The notes: generated by a model from the letters alone, not told the origin. DNA of 13,519 bases from an uncultured bacterium (GCA_902782905.1 CACZPB010000182.1:1-13519), one strand, 5' to 3'. Shown: positions 4,860 through 12,166, counted from the first letter of the stretch. Made by a program: numbers and translations.

Positions 4860-7007
4860 GTGACGCAAATTAATCAAAATTTTGATAATAATTATGCCGT
4901 TCAGGGACAAGGACGTATTGCGATTCCTCACCCTGCACAAGCGCGTGCAATAAGAGTACCTGAATATTATCTTCCGGAGCAAAAACGTTTAGGCGTGAGA
5001 GAATATATGGAAGAAAACCCCGCTCTTATGCCTATAAAAATGTTTTTTGGTCCATTAATTGACCATCCGTTTGCATCTCTTGCAACTTGGCTTGGGTGCG
5101 GTTTTCTTTTAGACAAGTATGATAAAGCATGCGGAGGCAACTATGATAAGAGCCTATTGAAAAAAGCTGCGAACTTTGGTGACAAAATAGAAAACTCAAA
5201 GGTTTTGCAGAGCAAGCCTGCTCAAACAGTTCTGGGCTGGTTTAATAAAGCTCAACAACAAGGCGGTAAAGTAGTTAAGAATGTTGAGCTCTTTAGAGCA
5301 ATGGATCAAACTCCGTCAAGACCTGAATGGTCAATGGTTAAACAGGAAATGATTCCTCTGAGACAAAGAATTGCTCACGATTTTGTTGAAATTTGTGAAG
5401 GTTTACATCTTTCCGACGATAAGGCTGTAGATCTTCGTAAATTAGGACTTAATACTAAAGAAAAAGAAGCGTTAAAAACATTCTTTAAGAAATCTTCAAT
5501 TTCAGAAATAAAAGAAGCAGAAGCATCTGTATTTGTCCAGTTATCACGTTTAGGAAAATCAGAACCTGAAATAAAATCTATTTTAGCGAATGCAGATAGC
5601 GGCGTAGCTGCAACTAAACAAGAAATCTTTAAAGCAATGGGACAGAATGCTGAGTGGCTTAAAAAAGTCAAAGCAGATACTGTCGGTGATTACGTAAACG
5701 ATGTAGAAAAAGCTTCTTTAAAGCTTGGAAATAGAGTTAAAATAGGTCTGGGCAAATATAAGCCGTTTGGAATTAATCTTGGGTTTTTAACAAAACCGCT
5801 TGAAAGAACCTTAGGAATGGATAATGTAGGAAACAGACTCCACAGCATTAATACAGCTGCACATACTGCTACTGGACGCTTTATGGCCAAGTTTATGCAG
5901 TTGACTCATAGAGGCTTAACTTTTGGCGGCGGAAAGATTGGTGTACTTTTATTTATTGCACCGGCGCTTGTCGAAGCTGCAATAAATGTAAAGAAGGCAG
6001 ACAATAACCAAAAAGTAGGCACAGGCGTAAGTAGTATTGTTAACCATATTTCTTGGGTATTCACATTCCCGCTTGCGTTAAAGATGATGCACACCTTAGG
6101 CGGTGCTCAATACGCAGGACTTTCTAAAAAACAAGTGGGTGATATAAGAAATATCAGAGACACGTTTAATGAAAAGAATGCTGCAGGTGAATATGCTGAC
6201 AAAGCAGTGTATAACGAAGCTTTAACAAAGGCTAAAGATGATATTAAGAAAATCACTGATAAACCGGCAAAAAAAGTTGGTTTCTTAACAAAATGCGTAT
6301 CAAAACTTGCAAGATTTATGACAATGGACTTAGGCAGATTTGACGGCAGAAATACAGGAAACGCTGTGACATCAATGTTCACAAAACTAAGAAATCTTCC
6401 AAGAAACCTCCTCGGTGTTCCGATGAGATTTGTAATCTTTGGTCTCCTTTCAATGGGAGTTTTGGATACATTGATTAATAAAGGCATTAAAACTGTGTTT
6501 GGCGAATCTTACGACTTTGAAAAAGAAGAAGAACGCAAAGCTGCTAAAAAAGAGCAGAAAAAATTTATGGAAGAAGATTTGAATAAAAGAATTTTTGAAG
6601 CTGCACAAAAACAACAAACACCAGTTCAACCGGCTCAACAACCAATATTAAATCAGCAGGCAATGGCTATGGCATCACGCGGTTTGAACCAAAACAGCAA
6701 TGCAGTTCATCAAATTCAGCAAGAAAAAATAGATAACTATTCTTACATTCCGTCTCCAAACAATACAATTAAATCAGACAAAAATAGCGGAAAGCTAGAT
6801 AACTACAGCTATATACCATCACAAGACTCTACAATCCAGTCAAACAAAGAAACAAATCCTAATAAACGTTCATATATTCCGTCTCAAGCTGCTGCAAATA
6901 TTCAGAAAAACTATGACAGCTCAGGACTTCAAACGGCACTGGATAGAGCTTCCAGAGCAGAAAATCAAGCTCTAAAGGTTTTAGCCGGCAACTTTGAAGG
7001 TATGTAG
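4860..7007 (+). CDS. Unrecognised 715-residue protein with hydrophobic segments and SYIPS repeats
   Basis: I do not recognise this family. It starts at GTG 4860, with AAAGG nine bases upstream and no better ATG nearby. Residues 1-60 are polar and proline-containing without a signal peptide. A mildly hydrophobic stretch lies at about 68-84, and a charged, mostly helical region at about 100-300. Clear hydrophobic segments occur at about 360-376 (IGVLLFIAPALVEAAI), 391-409 and 521-540 (PMRFVIFGLLSMGVLDTLIN). A highly charged Lys/Glu stretch (554-572) follows. From about 583 the tail is Gln/Asn-rich and low-complexity, with three SYIPS units at 628-632, 650-654 and 671-675, the first two inside the longer KxDNYSYIPS. 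The protein ends with a short predicted helix (688-708). I infer a membrane-associated or membrane-interacting protein. It is flanked by an upstream terminator and a convergent operon, so it is a single-gene unit. The name is descriptive only. Confidence 0.8.
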   Translation: MTQINQNFDNNYAVQGQGRIAIPHPAQARAIRVPEYYLPEQKRLGVREYMEENPALMPIKMFFGPLIDHPFASLATWLGCGFLLDKYDKACGGNYDKSLLKKAANFGDKIENSKVLQSKPAQTVLGWFNKAQQQGGKVVKNVELFRAMDQTPSRPEWSMVKQEMIPLRQRIAHDFVEICEGLHLSDDKAVDLRKLGLNTKEKEALKTFFKKSSISEIKEAEASVFVQLSRLGKSEPEIKSILANADSGVAATKQEIFKAMGQNAEWLKKVKADTVGDYVNDVEKASLKLGNRVKIGLGKYKPFGINLGFLTKPLERTLGMDNVGNRLHSINTAAHTATGRFMAKFMQLTHRGLTFGGGKIGVLLFIAPALVEAAINVKKADNNQKVGTGVSSIVNHISWVFTFPLALKMMHTLGGAQYAGLSKKQVGDIRNIRDTFNEKNAAGEYADKAVYNEALTKAKDDIKKITDKPAKKVGFLTKCVSKLARFMTMDLGRFDGRNTGNAVTSMFTKLRNLPRNLLGVPMRFVIFGLLSMGVLDTLINKGIKTVFGESYDFEKEEERKAAKKEQKKFMEEDLNKRIFEAAQKQQTPVQPAQQPILNQQAMAMASRGLNQNSNAVHQIQQEKIDNYSYIPSPNNTIKSDKNSGKLDNYSYIPSQDSTIQSNKETNPNKRSYIPSQAAANIQKNYDSSGLQTALDRASRAENQALKVLAGNFEGM

Positions 7008-7037
7008 GGGTAAATATAGGATTAAATCAGCTAAATT

Positions 7038-7583
7038 TTACACGTTCAGTGTCAGAGCATCATATCCGCATTCAAGAGCCTTCATATTCAATGGTAAAAG
7101 CTCATGTTTTTTAGCGCCTAAAACCTTTTCTATAGCAAGTTTAAGGGCGTCTTTTGAAAGAACATCAAACACTGACGCCAAAACACCCAAAGAAACAACA
7201 TTTGTAACCTTATTAGAGCCAAGCTTATTTGCTATCTCACCCATAGGCGCAAATATATAATTAATATCATCTCTAGGCCTTGTTTCAGCAACAAGAGTCG
7301 AATTGGCAACAATCGTTCCACCCGATTTCACATTTTTAACAAACCTGTCAAATGATTGCTGGTTTAGAACAAGCGCGCAATCACAGTCTTTCTTATGTAC
7401 AGAACTGACTTCAGTATCTGAAACAACTATTTCACAGTTAACGGTACCGCCTCTCATCTCAGCACCGTAGCAAGGATACCAAGTGACATTCTTACCGTCC
7501 AGCATAAATGAATTTGCAAGAATTGTGCCTGCAAGCAAAATTCCCTGTCCGCCAAAACCTGCTAATATAAAATTTCTTTCCAT
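7038..7583 (-). CDS. 2-oxoacid:ferredoxin oxidoreductase, gamma subunit
   Basis: 181 residues, the usual gamma size. It opens with the family's FILAGFGGQGILLAGTIL (glycine-rich loop at residues 9-14) and contains the conserved CYGAEMRGGTVNCEIVVSD block. A Val/Ala-rich Rossmann-like core follows, with APMGEIANKLG and KVTNVVSLGVL late in the chain. It packs with alpha and beta subunits to form the cytosolic enzyme that decarboxylates 2-oxoacids to acyl-CoA and reduces ferredoxin. It is the last gene of the operon, starting 6 bases after the stop of the 56-residue small gene. The ribosome binding site is weak (TAGG, seven bases before ATG). It would be korC or vorA-like in common nomenclature; the substrate cannot be read from this subunit. 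No hairpin terminator is visible in the 30 bases before the convergent 715-residue gene. Confidence 0.93.
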   Translation of the reverse strand: MERNFILAGFGGQGILLAGTILANSFMLDGKNVTWYPCYGAEMRGGTVNCEIVVSDTEVSSVHKKDCDCALVLNQQSFDRFVKNVKSGGTIVANSTLVAETRPRDDINYIFAPMGEIANKLGSNKVTNVVSLGVLASVFDVLSKDALKLAIEKVLGAKKHELLPLNMKALECGYDALTLNV

Positions 7584-7589
7584 TTTAAC

Positions 7590-7760
7590 CTACTTTTTTC
7601 TTGCTTTTAAATCTAAGCCGTATATTTTTAAATATTGTGCAAATGTTTTAATTGGTTTTACTTCTGTGAACTTTGGGTCGCGGCTAAGCCTCCACAAATC
7701 CATTGAAGTTGTCATTTTTCTTGATGTAAATGCCGCATTACTGATTGCATCTATTTTCAT
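7590..7760 (-). CDS. Small 56-residue protein inside the oxidoreductase operon
   Basis: A short ORF between the beta and gamma subunit genes. It begins at ATG 7760, two bases after the beta stop, behind GAGGTG five bases upstream, one of the better ribosome binding sites of this operon. It ends 6 bases before the gamma start, so it is tightly packed and almost certainly translated. The product (MKIDAISNAA... to ...LKARKK) has 56 residues, is basic, has no cysteines, transmembrane stretch or signal peptide, and contains MDLWRLSRDPKF and TFAQYLKIYGL as the most structured-looking parts. I do not recognise the family. Position suggests an accessory or assembly factor for the oxidoreductase, or a small subunit bridging beta and gamma. 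Existence as a gene is well supported; function is unknown. Confidence 0.75.
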   Translation of the reverse strand: MKIDAISNAAFTSRKMTTSMDLWRLSRDPKFTEVKPIKTFAQYLKIYGLDLKARKK

Positions 7761-7762
7761 AA

Positions 7763-8512
7763 TTACACCTCAAGCGTTACATCCTTAAATACCCCGAGCG
7801 GGAATGTCTCTACCATCTTTGTTCTAACGTGTTCATGCGCTTCTTCGGGAGACATATGCCAGTTCGTAGGACAGGTTGAAAGTATCTCTACAAATCCTAA
7901 TCCAATACCATCAAGTTGAACTTGAAAAGCTTTTTTAATGGCTTTTTTAGCTTCATTAATGTGCGGTATTGAATCGAGTGCAACACGAGCCGAATATGCA
8001 CAACCGTCTGCCAAGGCAATTTGTTCAGCCATTTTTGCAGGGAATCCATAATACTCCCTGTTTCTGCCGGTTGGCGAAGTCGTTGTAACTTGCCCCATCA
8101 TGGTTGTAGGCCCATGTTGACCACCGGTCATACCATAGGTTGTATTATTAATCATGAAAGCAGTCACTCTTTCACCTCGGAACGCTGCATGCATTGATTC
8201 AGCAAGCCCAATGGAAGCAAAATCTCCGTCACCTTGATAGGTGAAAACAACTTTGTCGGGACAAGCCCTTTTGACACCTGTTGCCTCAGCCAGTGCCCTA
8301 CCGTGGGGAGCCTCTATACAATCTACTTCTATAAAATCATACAAAAACACCGAACAACCTATTGAGGTAGTGCAAATAGCTCTATCTTGAACACCAAGCT
8401 CATCAAGAACTTCGCAGAGAATTCTTATAGCAATTCCGTGATCACACCCCGGACAGAAGGTATATTTAAAATCCTTCTTCATTGACTTTGGCATACTAAA
8501 CACTTGCTGCAT
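7763..8512 (-). CDS. 2-oxoacid:ferredoxin oxidoreductase, beta (TPP-binding) subunit
   Basis: 249 residues. This subunit binds thiamine diphosphate and the catalytic-site 4Fe-4S cluster. Visible features are FCPGCDHG with Cys20 and Cys23, Cys53 in SIGCSVF, and Cys214 in STCPTNWHMSP, the likely cluster ligands. The TPP/Mg motif runs from GDGD (94-97) to INNTTYGMTGGQ, with Asn122-Asn123. The HGRALAEATGVK block is typical of 2-oxoglutarate/2-oxoisovalerate-type enzymes. I chose ATG 8512 because GGAG lies seven bases upstream. A longer in-frame start at 8548 would add 12 basic residues with no ribosome binding site and lie deeper in the alpha gene. With this start the gene overlaps the end of alpha by 17 bases, implying translational coupling. 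It would be korB in common nomenclature. Confidence 0.94.
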   Translation of the reverse strand: MQQVFSMPKSMKKDFKYTFCPGCDHGIAIRILCEVLDELGVQDRAICTTSIGCSVFLYDFIEVDCIEAPHGRALAEATGVKRACPDKVVFTYQGDGDFASIGLAESMHAAFRGERVTAFMINNTTYGMTGGQHGPTTMMGQVTTTSPTGRNREYYGFPAKMAEQIALADGCAYSARVALDSIPHINEAKKAIKKAFQVQLDGIGLGFVEILSTCPTNWHMSPEEAHEHVRTKMVETFPLGVFKDVTLEV

Positions 8513-9572
8513 AATTTTTCTCCATAATCTTTTCAACCGCAGAAACAATTTCTTCTACTCTTAACCATTCCCCTACAGGACGATTTACAAGTGATACGTT
8601 CGATTGTCCCTCTACGGCATATTTTACATCCTTAAACATTTGTCCCATGTTCATTTCAACAACTACGAAATCTTTGCCCCTACCTGCAAGCTCTTTTATT
8701 CTTCCGTAAGGGAAAGGATTGAGTGTTATTGGTCTAAAGCAGCCTGCTTTAATTCCCTTTTCTCTCAATACCTTCATTGCAGCCTTTATATTTCTTGTCA
8801 TAGAGCCAAATGCAGTCAATATAACATCTGCATCTTCCACATTGAATTCATCCCATGCTGTTTCATTTTTAGTGATTGTTTCAAATTTTTCAAACAAATG
8901 CTTAATTTTTACATTTTGTTTATTTTCATTTGGCTCAAGAGAATAAATCGCCCTTGCCGGTCTGTTTTTAGCACCTGTTAGCGCCCAAGAAGAATTATCA
9001 ATTTCAGGATAAGGATACTCACCAAACACAGCCGGCTCCATCATTTGTCCCAACAAGCCGTCTGCCAGTAATATAACAGGATTTCTGTATTTTTGCGCCA
9101 AATAAAAGGCTTTATATGTATAATCAATACATTCCTGAACAGTAGACGGAGCTATTACTATGATTTTATAATCACCATTTCCTCCACCGTATACAGATTG
9201 GTTATAATCTCCTTGCGCAGGATAAATATACCCCAGTCCAGGGCCCGCTCTCATAACATTCACAAGCACAATCGGCAGTTCGTCACCGCAGGCATAAGAA
9301 AGTGCTTCCTGCATTAGAGCAACCGCACAGGAAGATGATGAAGTCATTGCTTTTACACCCGTAGAAACGGCTCCCAAAACCATGTTTATAGCGGCAATCT
9401 CGCTTTCAGCACAAACATAACCGCGTCCGAGTTCCTGCATTTTTCCGCTCAAATATTCACCGATTTCAGTCTGCGGAGTAATCGGGTAACCAAAATAACA
9501 TTGGCACCCCGCGTTGACTGCCGCTTGAGCAATTGCATAATTTCCTTTGATTAAAACTTTTTTATTTTCCAT
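8496..9572 (-). CDS. vorB: 2-oxoacid:ferredoxin oxidoreductase, alpha subunit (VorB/KorA type)
   Basis: 358 residues. It begins with VLIKGNYAIAQAAVNAG and has the pyrimidine-domain motif GYPITPQTEIGEYL (28-41), CAESEIAAINMVLGA (54-68, with the Glu expected to contact TPP), a TSSSS loop, and VNVMRAGPGLG. The C-terminal half (from about 255) carries VILTAFGSMTRNIKAA and GCFRPITLNPFP of the second domain. Overall length and the KGN...PQTE start match proteins usually annotated VorB (3-methyl-2-oxobutanoate) or KorA (2-oxoglutarate). Sequence alone does not settle the substrate, so the symbol is tentative. ATG 9572 is chosen because it starts at the family's N-terminus; a GTG at 9617 would add 15 unrelated residues. 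An SD-like GGAAA lies about 10 bases upstream. It overlaps the beta start by 17 bases. Confidence 0.92.
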   Translation of the reverse strand: MENKKVLIKGNYAIAQAAVNAGCQCYFGYPITPQTEIGEYLSGKMQELGRGYVCAESEIAAINMVLGAVSTGVKAMTSSSSCAVALMQEALSYACGDELPIVLVNVMRAGPGLGYIYPAQGDYNQSVYGGGNGDYKIIVIAPSTVQECIDYTYKAFYLAQKYRNPVILLADGLLGQMMEPAVFGEYPYPEIDNSSWALTGAKNRPARAIYSLEPNENKQNVKIKHLFEKFETITKNETAWDEFNVEDADVILTAFGSMTRNIKAAMKVLREKGIKAGCFRPITLNPFPYGRIKELAGRGKDFVVVEMNMGQMFKDVKYAVEGQSNVSLVNRPVGEWLRVEEIVSAVEKIMEKNYAASV

Positions 9573-9672
9573 TGTTATTTTTCCGTTGTTTATTTCTAAG
9601 TTATGGCGATTTATCACACCTAAAAACCATTGGGTTCAGAATGACAGTAATTAACTGTAAAATTTACCCCAT
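9573..9672 (-). other. 100-base gap inside the oxidoreductase operon, with small repeats
   Basis: The ferredoxin and alpha genes are separated by 100 bases, while the other junctions of the operon are 2 to 6 bases or overlaps. The gap holds ACAGT-N5-ACTGT (9644-9658). It also holds two tandem copies of ATTTACCCC (9662-9670 and 9671-9679), the second running into the ferredoxin stop codon. No terminator T-run is seen. It may be a processing or mRNA-stability site, an internal promoter region, or a small insertion. Confidence 0.5.
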
Positions 9673-9882
9673 TTACCCCTTCCAAACCGTTATTGCAATA
9701 TCAGGACAGCGTTTTGCACACATAGCACAAGCTATGCACTCACCGTTTTTGTCATCAAATTCAACCATATAATCACCTAAACGGTTTGTTTTCTCACTCT
9801 TTTTTATCAATTTTTTAGGGCAAGTATTCACACAAATGTAACAAGTTTTACATTTATTTTGGTTAATTTCTATTTTTCCCAT
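9673..9882 (-). CDS. 2-oxoacid:ferredoxin oxidoreductase, delta (2x4Fe-4S ferredoxin-like) subunit
   Basis: 69 residues with two complete 4Fe-4S motifs: CKTCYICVNTCP (Cys11, 14, 17, 21) and CIACAMCAKRCP (Cys49, 52, 55, 59). As the first gene of an operon with alpha, beta and gamma subunits it is the electron-transfer subunit (korD in common nomenclature). It passes electrons from the TPP site to external ferredoxin. I chose ATG 9882 because AGGAG stands five bases upstream. In-frame starts at 9897 and 9918 would add a hydrophobic stub (MFLLYFYMLGVE) and lie at or upstream of the predicted transcription start. It is transcribed divergently from the flagellin array. Confidence 0.93.
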   Translation of the reverse strand: MGKIEINQNKCKTCYICVNTCPKKLIKKSEKTNRLGDYMVEFDDKNGECIACAMCAKRCPDIAITVWKG

Positions 9883-9902
9883 CTCGACTCCTAACATGTA
9901 AA

Positions 9903-9911
9903 AGTATAGCA
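9903..9911 (-). promoter_or_regulatory. Extended -10 promoter of the oxidoreductase operon
   Basis: On the minus strand TGCTATACT (9911-9903) is a TGn-extended -10 with five of six consensus bases. No convincing -35 lies 17 bases upstream, which extended -10 promoters can do without. The predicted start near 9896 leaves a leader of about 14 bases carrying the AGGAG site and supports the 9882 start codon. Confidence 0.5.
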
Positions 9912-9934
9912 AAAACAATATTTTCAGACTTGTT

Positions 9935-9993
9935 ATGTAACGAATTGTAACAATATGAATGCATGTGTGTTATGAAATTTCAAAAATGTGGAA
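9935..9993 (+). promoter_or_regulatory. Conserved flagellin promoter/leader block, copy 1
   Basis: It contains ATGTAA (9935-9940), TTGTAA (9945-9950), TTATGA (9970-9975) and TGTGGAA (9987-9993). The same boxes occur upstream of flagellins 2 and 4 at identical internal spacing (+25 and +42 from TTGTAA). The two TGTAA pentamers are exactly 10 bases apart. TTGTAA and TTATGA could serve as -35 and -10, but with a long 19-base spacer. It does not match the usual sigma-28 consensus. Confidence 0.6.
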
Positions 9994-10011
9994 ATAAGAA
10001 CATGTAGATGA

Positions 10012-10029
10012 TTATGCAAGGATGCATAA
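10012..10029 (+). promoter_or_regulatory. Hairpin displaying AGGA in the flagellin 1 leader (CsrA-site-like)
   Basis: TTATGCA (10012-10018) and TGCATAA (10023-10029) form a perfect 7-bp stem with the tetraloop AGGA. ATGCAAGGATGC within it agrees at ten of twelve positions with the published CsrA consensus (RUACARGGAUGU), including the looped GGA. It lies about 35 bases before the start codon, and the Shine-Dalgarno AAAGGAG offers a second GGA. No csrA or fliW is in the window. Confidence 0.5.
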
Positions 10030-10062
10030 ACTAAGGAAAGACACGCCAGAAAGGAGTATCAC

Positions 10063-11013
10063 ATGGCACTTACAATTAACACAAACCTATCTTCAATGAT
10101 TGTTCAATCAAACCTATCAAAGGCAACTAACGCATTGAACCAAGCAATTGAAAGAATGACAACAGGTTACAAGATTAACCACGCATCAGACAACGCAGCA
10201 GGTTATTCTATCGCAAGGAACTGGGAAGCAAAATTGGGATCATTAGACGTAGCAGCTGATAACGCAGCAACAGGTGCTGATATGTTATCAACTCTTGAAG
10301 ATCATTACGCATTAATCTCTTCTCACATGCAACGTGTTAGAGATTTGACAGAACAAGCAGCTAACGGAACTTACGGTTCTCAGTCACTTGCTGCTATCAA
10401 TTCAGAAATAACAGCAAGACTTGAAGAAGTTGACAGAATTGCTGCAAACTGCGAATTCAGCGGTCAATATATGATGGACGGTTCTTTAAAATCAGGTTTA
10501 GCAATCCAAGTTGGTACAGACAGCAACACAACTAAATCTCAAATTGAACTAAAAGGTGATTTATTCAGACGTGCTGATATTATGGCACTGAGAGTTGCTA
10601 AAGATACAGATGTAGATGACGAAGATCCGAGAAAAGATGTAACGGACGCTCAAATGGAAGCTGCAAGAAAAGAATTCGCAAAATGCTGTTCCGGTTATGA
10701 TGTTGAAAATGGCAGAATGACAACCGATGCAAATGAAAAACCTGCTAAAATGCTGGATAAAATTGATGAAATGATTAATATAATTTCTAATCGTATAACA
10801 ACTTTGGGTGCTGCTCAAAACAGAATTGAATCTGCTATTGAGTCAATCGGTGTTCAATCTGAAAACATCACATCTTCTCTATCAACTTTACGTGATGCTG
10901 ATGTAGCTCAAGAATCTTCTAACTACATCAAAGCTCAGATTCTTCAACAAGCATCTGCAACACTTCTTGCAACTGCTAACCAAACACCAAGCATAGCTTT
11001 GAACTTGTTGTAA
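10063..11013 (+). CDS. Flagellin, copy 1
   Basis: 316 residues. This is the secreted filament subunit; as usual for flagellins it has no cleaved signal and would use the flagellar type III export path. N-terminal D0/D1 runs to about residue 140 (MALTINTNLSSMIVQ; MTTGYKINHASDNAAGYSI corresponds to the classic SGLRINSAKDDAAGLAI). Residues about 141-240 are a short variable domain, and C-terminal D1/D0 runs from about 241 to NQTPSIALNLL, with the typical LL end. Gln90, Arg91, Leu95, Gln98 and Glu115 line up, offset by one, with Salmonella FliC residues of the TLR5 contact region. Cysteines at 130, 208 and 209 are unusual for flagellin. It differs from copies 2-4 at three N-terminal positions (Ser19, Ala21, Ala24). 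GGAG lies six bases before ATG. No terminator follows, so read-through into copy 2 is possible. Confidence 0.96.
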   Translation: MALTINTNLSSMIVQSNLSKATNALNQAIERMTTGYKINHASDNAAGYSIARNWEAKLGSLDVAADNAATGADMLSTLEDHYALISSHMQRVRDLTEQAANGTYGSQSLAAINSEITARLEEVDRIAANCEFSGQYMMDGSLKSGLAIQVGTDSNTTKSQIELKGDLFRRADIMALRVAKDTDVDDEDPRKDVTDAQMEAARKEFAKCCSGYDVENGRMTTDANEKPAKMLDKIDEMINIISNRITTLGAAQNRIESAIESIGVQSENITSSLSTLRDADVAQESSNYIKAQILQQASATLLATANQTPSIALNLL

Positions 11014-11030
11014 TAGACAGTTACGGGAAT

Positions 11031-11089
11031 ATGTAAATATTTGTAACGATATGAGTTCTCATGCGTTATGAAACCTTTGAAATGTGGAA
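11031..11089 (+). promoter_or_regulatory. Conserved flagellin promoter/leader block, copy 2
   Basis: ATGTAA (11031-11036), TTGTAA (11041-11046), TTATGA (11066-11071) and TGTGGAA (11083-11089) have the same spacing as in copies 1 and 4. GCAAGGAAGC (11110-11119) follows as the counterpart of the copy 1 GGA element, but its stem is broken here. It suggests each such flagellin has its own promoter and post-transcriptional control. Confidence 0.6.
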
Positions 11090-11147
11090 CTAAATTCATG
11101 GAAGGTCCGCAAGGAAGCATAAAAAATAAGCCAGAAAGGAGTATCAC

Positions 11148-12092
11148 ATGGCACTTACAATTAACACAAACCTATCCTCTATGATTGTTCAATCAAACTT
11201 GAACAAATCAACAAATCAATTGAACCAAGCAATTGAGAGAATGACAACCGGTTACAAGATTAACCACGCATCAGACAACGCAGCAGGTTATTCTATCGCA
11301 AGAAACTGGGAAGCAAAATTGGGTTCATTAGATGTAGCAGCTGATAACGCAGCAACAGGTGCAGACATGCTATCAACTCTTGAAGATCACTATGCACTTA
11401 TTTCTTCTCACATGCAACGTGTTAGAGACCTGACAGAGCAAGCAGCTAACGGAACTTATGGTTCTCAATCACTAAAAGCAATCCAATCAGAAATTACAGC
11501 AAGACTTGAAGAAATTGACAGAATCGCTGCTAACTGCGAATTCAGCGGTCAAAGCATGATGGACGCTTCTTTAAAAGCTGGTCTAAAAATTCAAGTCGGT
11601 ACTGACAGCAACGGTACTAAATCTCAAATCGATCTTGACGGAAGCCTGTTCAGACGTGCTGACATTGCAGCATTGGAAGTTGCAACAGACAGTAATGGTG
11701 CAAGCGAAGTTAAAAGAGGAGAAACCGGCGCAACTGAAGAAAATTTGAAAACAGCAAGAAATACTTTTGCTCAAAAATGTGCAGGCTTAGCTAAAGATAA
11801 TCAAAACAAACCGATTGCTGCAAGCTCTATGCTTACTACAATCGACACAATGATTAACACTATTTCAAGCCGTATAACTACACTTGGTGCTGCTCAAAAC
11901 AGAATTGAATCTGCTATTGAATCAATCGGTGTTCAATCTGAAAATATCACTTCTTCATTATCAACTTTACGTGATGCTGATGTAGCTACTGAATCTTCTA
12001 ACTACATTAAAGCTCAAATATTACAACAAGCTTCAGCAACATTACTTGCAACGGCTAACCAAACACCAAGTATTGCATTGAACTTACTATAA
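11148..12092 (+). CDS. Flagellin, copy 2
   Basis: 314 residues with the same architecture as copy 1: nearly identical D0/D1 ends around a different middle (about residues 137-238). The N-terminal sequence to residue 86 is the same as in copy 3. Cysteines are at 130 (ANCEF) and 211 (QKCAG). The TLR5-contact positions Gln90, Arg91, Leu95, Gln98 and Glu115 are retained. The 22 bases before the ATG, including AAAGGAG, are the same as before copy 1 except at their far 5' edge. A strong intrinsic terminator lies 75 bases after the stop, so this gene ends the first transcription unit of the array. Synonymous differences from the other copies are scattered through otherwise conserved protein, so the duplication is not very recent, or conversion is acting. 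Confidence 0.96.
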   Translation: MALTINTNLSSMIVQSNLNKSTNQLNQAIERMTTGYKINHASDNAAGYSIARNWEAKLGSLDVAADNAATGADMLSTLEDHYALISSHMQRVRDLTEQAANGTYGSQSLKAIQSEITARLEEIDRIAANCEFSGQSMMDASLKAGLKIQVGTDSNGTKSQIDLDGSLFRRADIAALEVATDSNGASEVKRGETGATEENLKTARNTFAQKCAGLAKDNQNKPIAASSMLTTIDTMINTISSRITTLGAAQNRIESAIESIGVQSENITSSLSTLRDADVATESSNYIKAQILQQASATLLATANQTPSIALNLL

Positions 12093-12114
12093 TAACAATT
12101 TAATGCAAGCTTCA

Positions 12115-12152
12115 AAAATATATATTTAAACCAATCTTAAAATATATATTTA
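12115..12152. repeat. 14-bp direct repeat between flagellins 2 and 3
   Basis: AAAATATATATTTA occurs at 12115-12128 and again at 12139-12152, 24 bases apart start to start. The repeats are AT-rich, partly self-complementary and absent from the other flagellin gaps. They could be paired sites for an AT-preferring DNA-binding protein, a UP-like promoter region, or simply low-complexity spacer. Confidence 0.6.
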
Positions 12153-12166
12153 CCCCAACCAATTGA

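Noticed and set aside
8513..8548. Longer start for the beta subunit
   Set aside because: Adds a basic stub without a ribosome binding site; ATG 8512 has GGAG at good spacing and the family N-terminus.
9573..9617. GTG-initiated N-terminal extension of the alpha subunit
   Set aside because: The 15 extra residues are unlike the family and no usable ribosome binding site precedes the GTG.
9883..9918. Hydrophobic N-terminal extension of the ferredoxin subunit resembling a membrane anchor
   Set aside because: It lies at or upstream of the predicted transcription start, and AGGAG points to ATG 9882.
9919..10062. Sigma-54 promoter around the TGTGGAA box
   Set aside because: The GG and GC dinucleotides of TGGCAC-N5-TTGC are not met at the required spacing.
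10561..10818. Minus-strand ORFs opposite the flagellins and other conserved genes
   Set aside because: No ribosome binding sites or recognisable products; explained as shadows of strongly biased coding sequence on the other strand.
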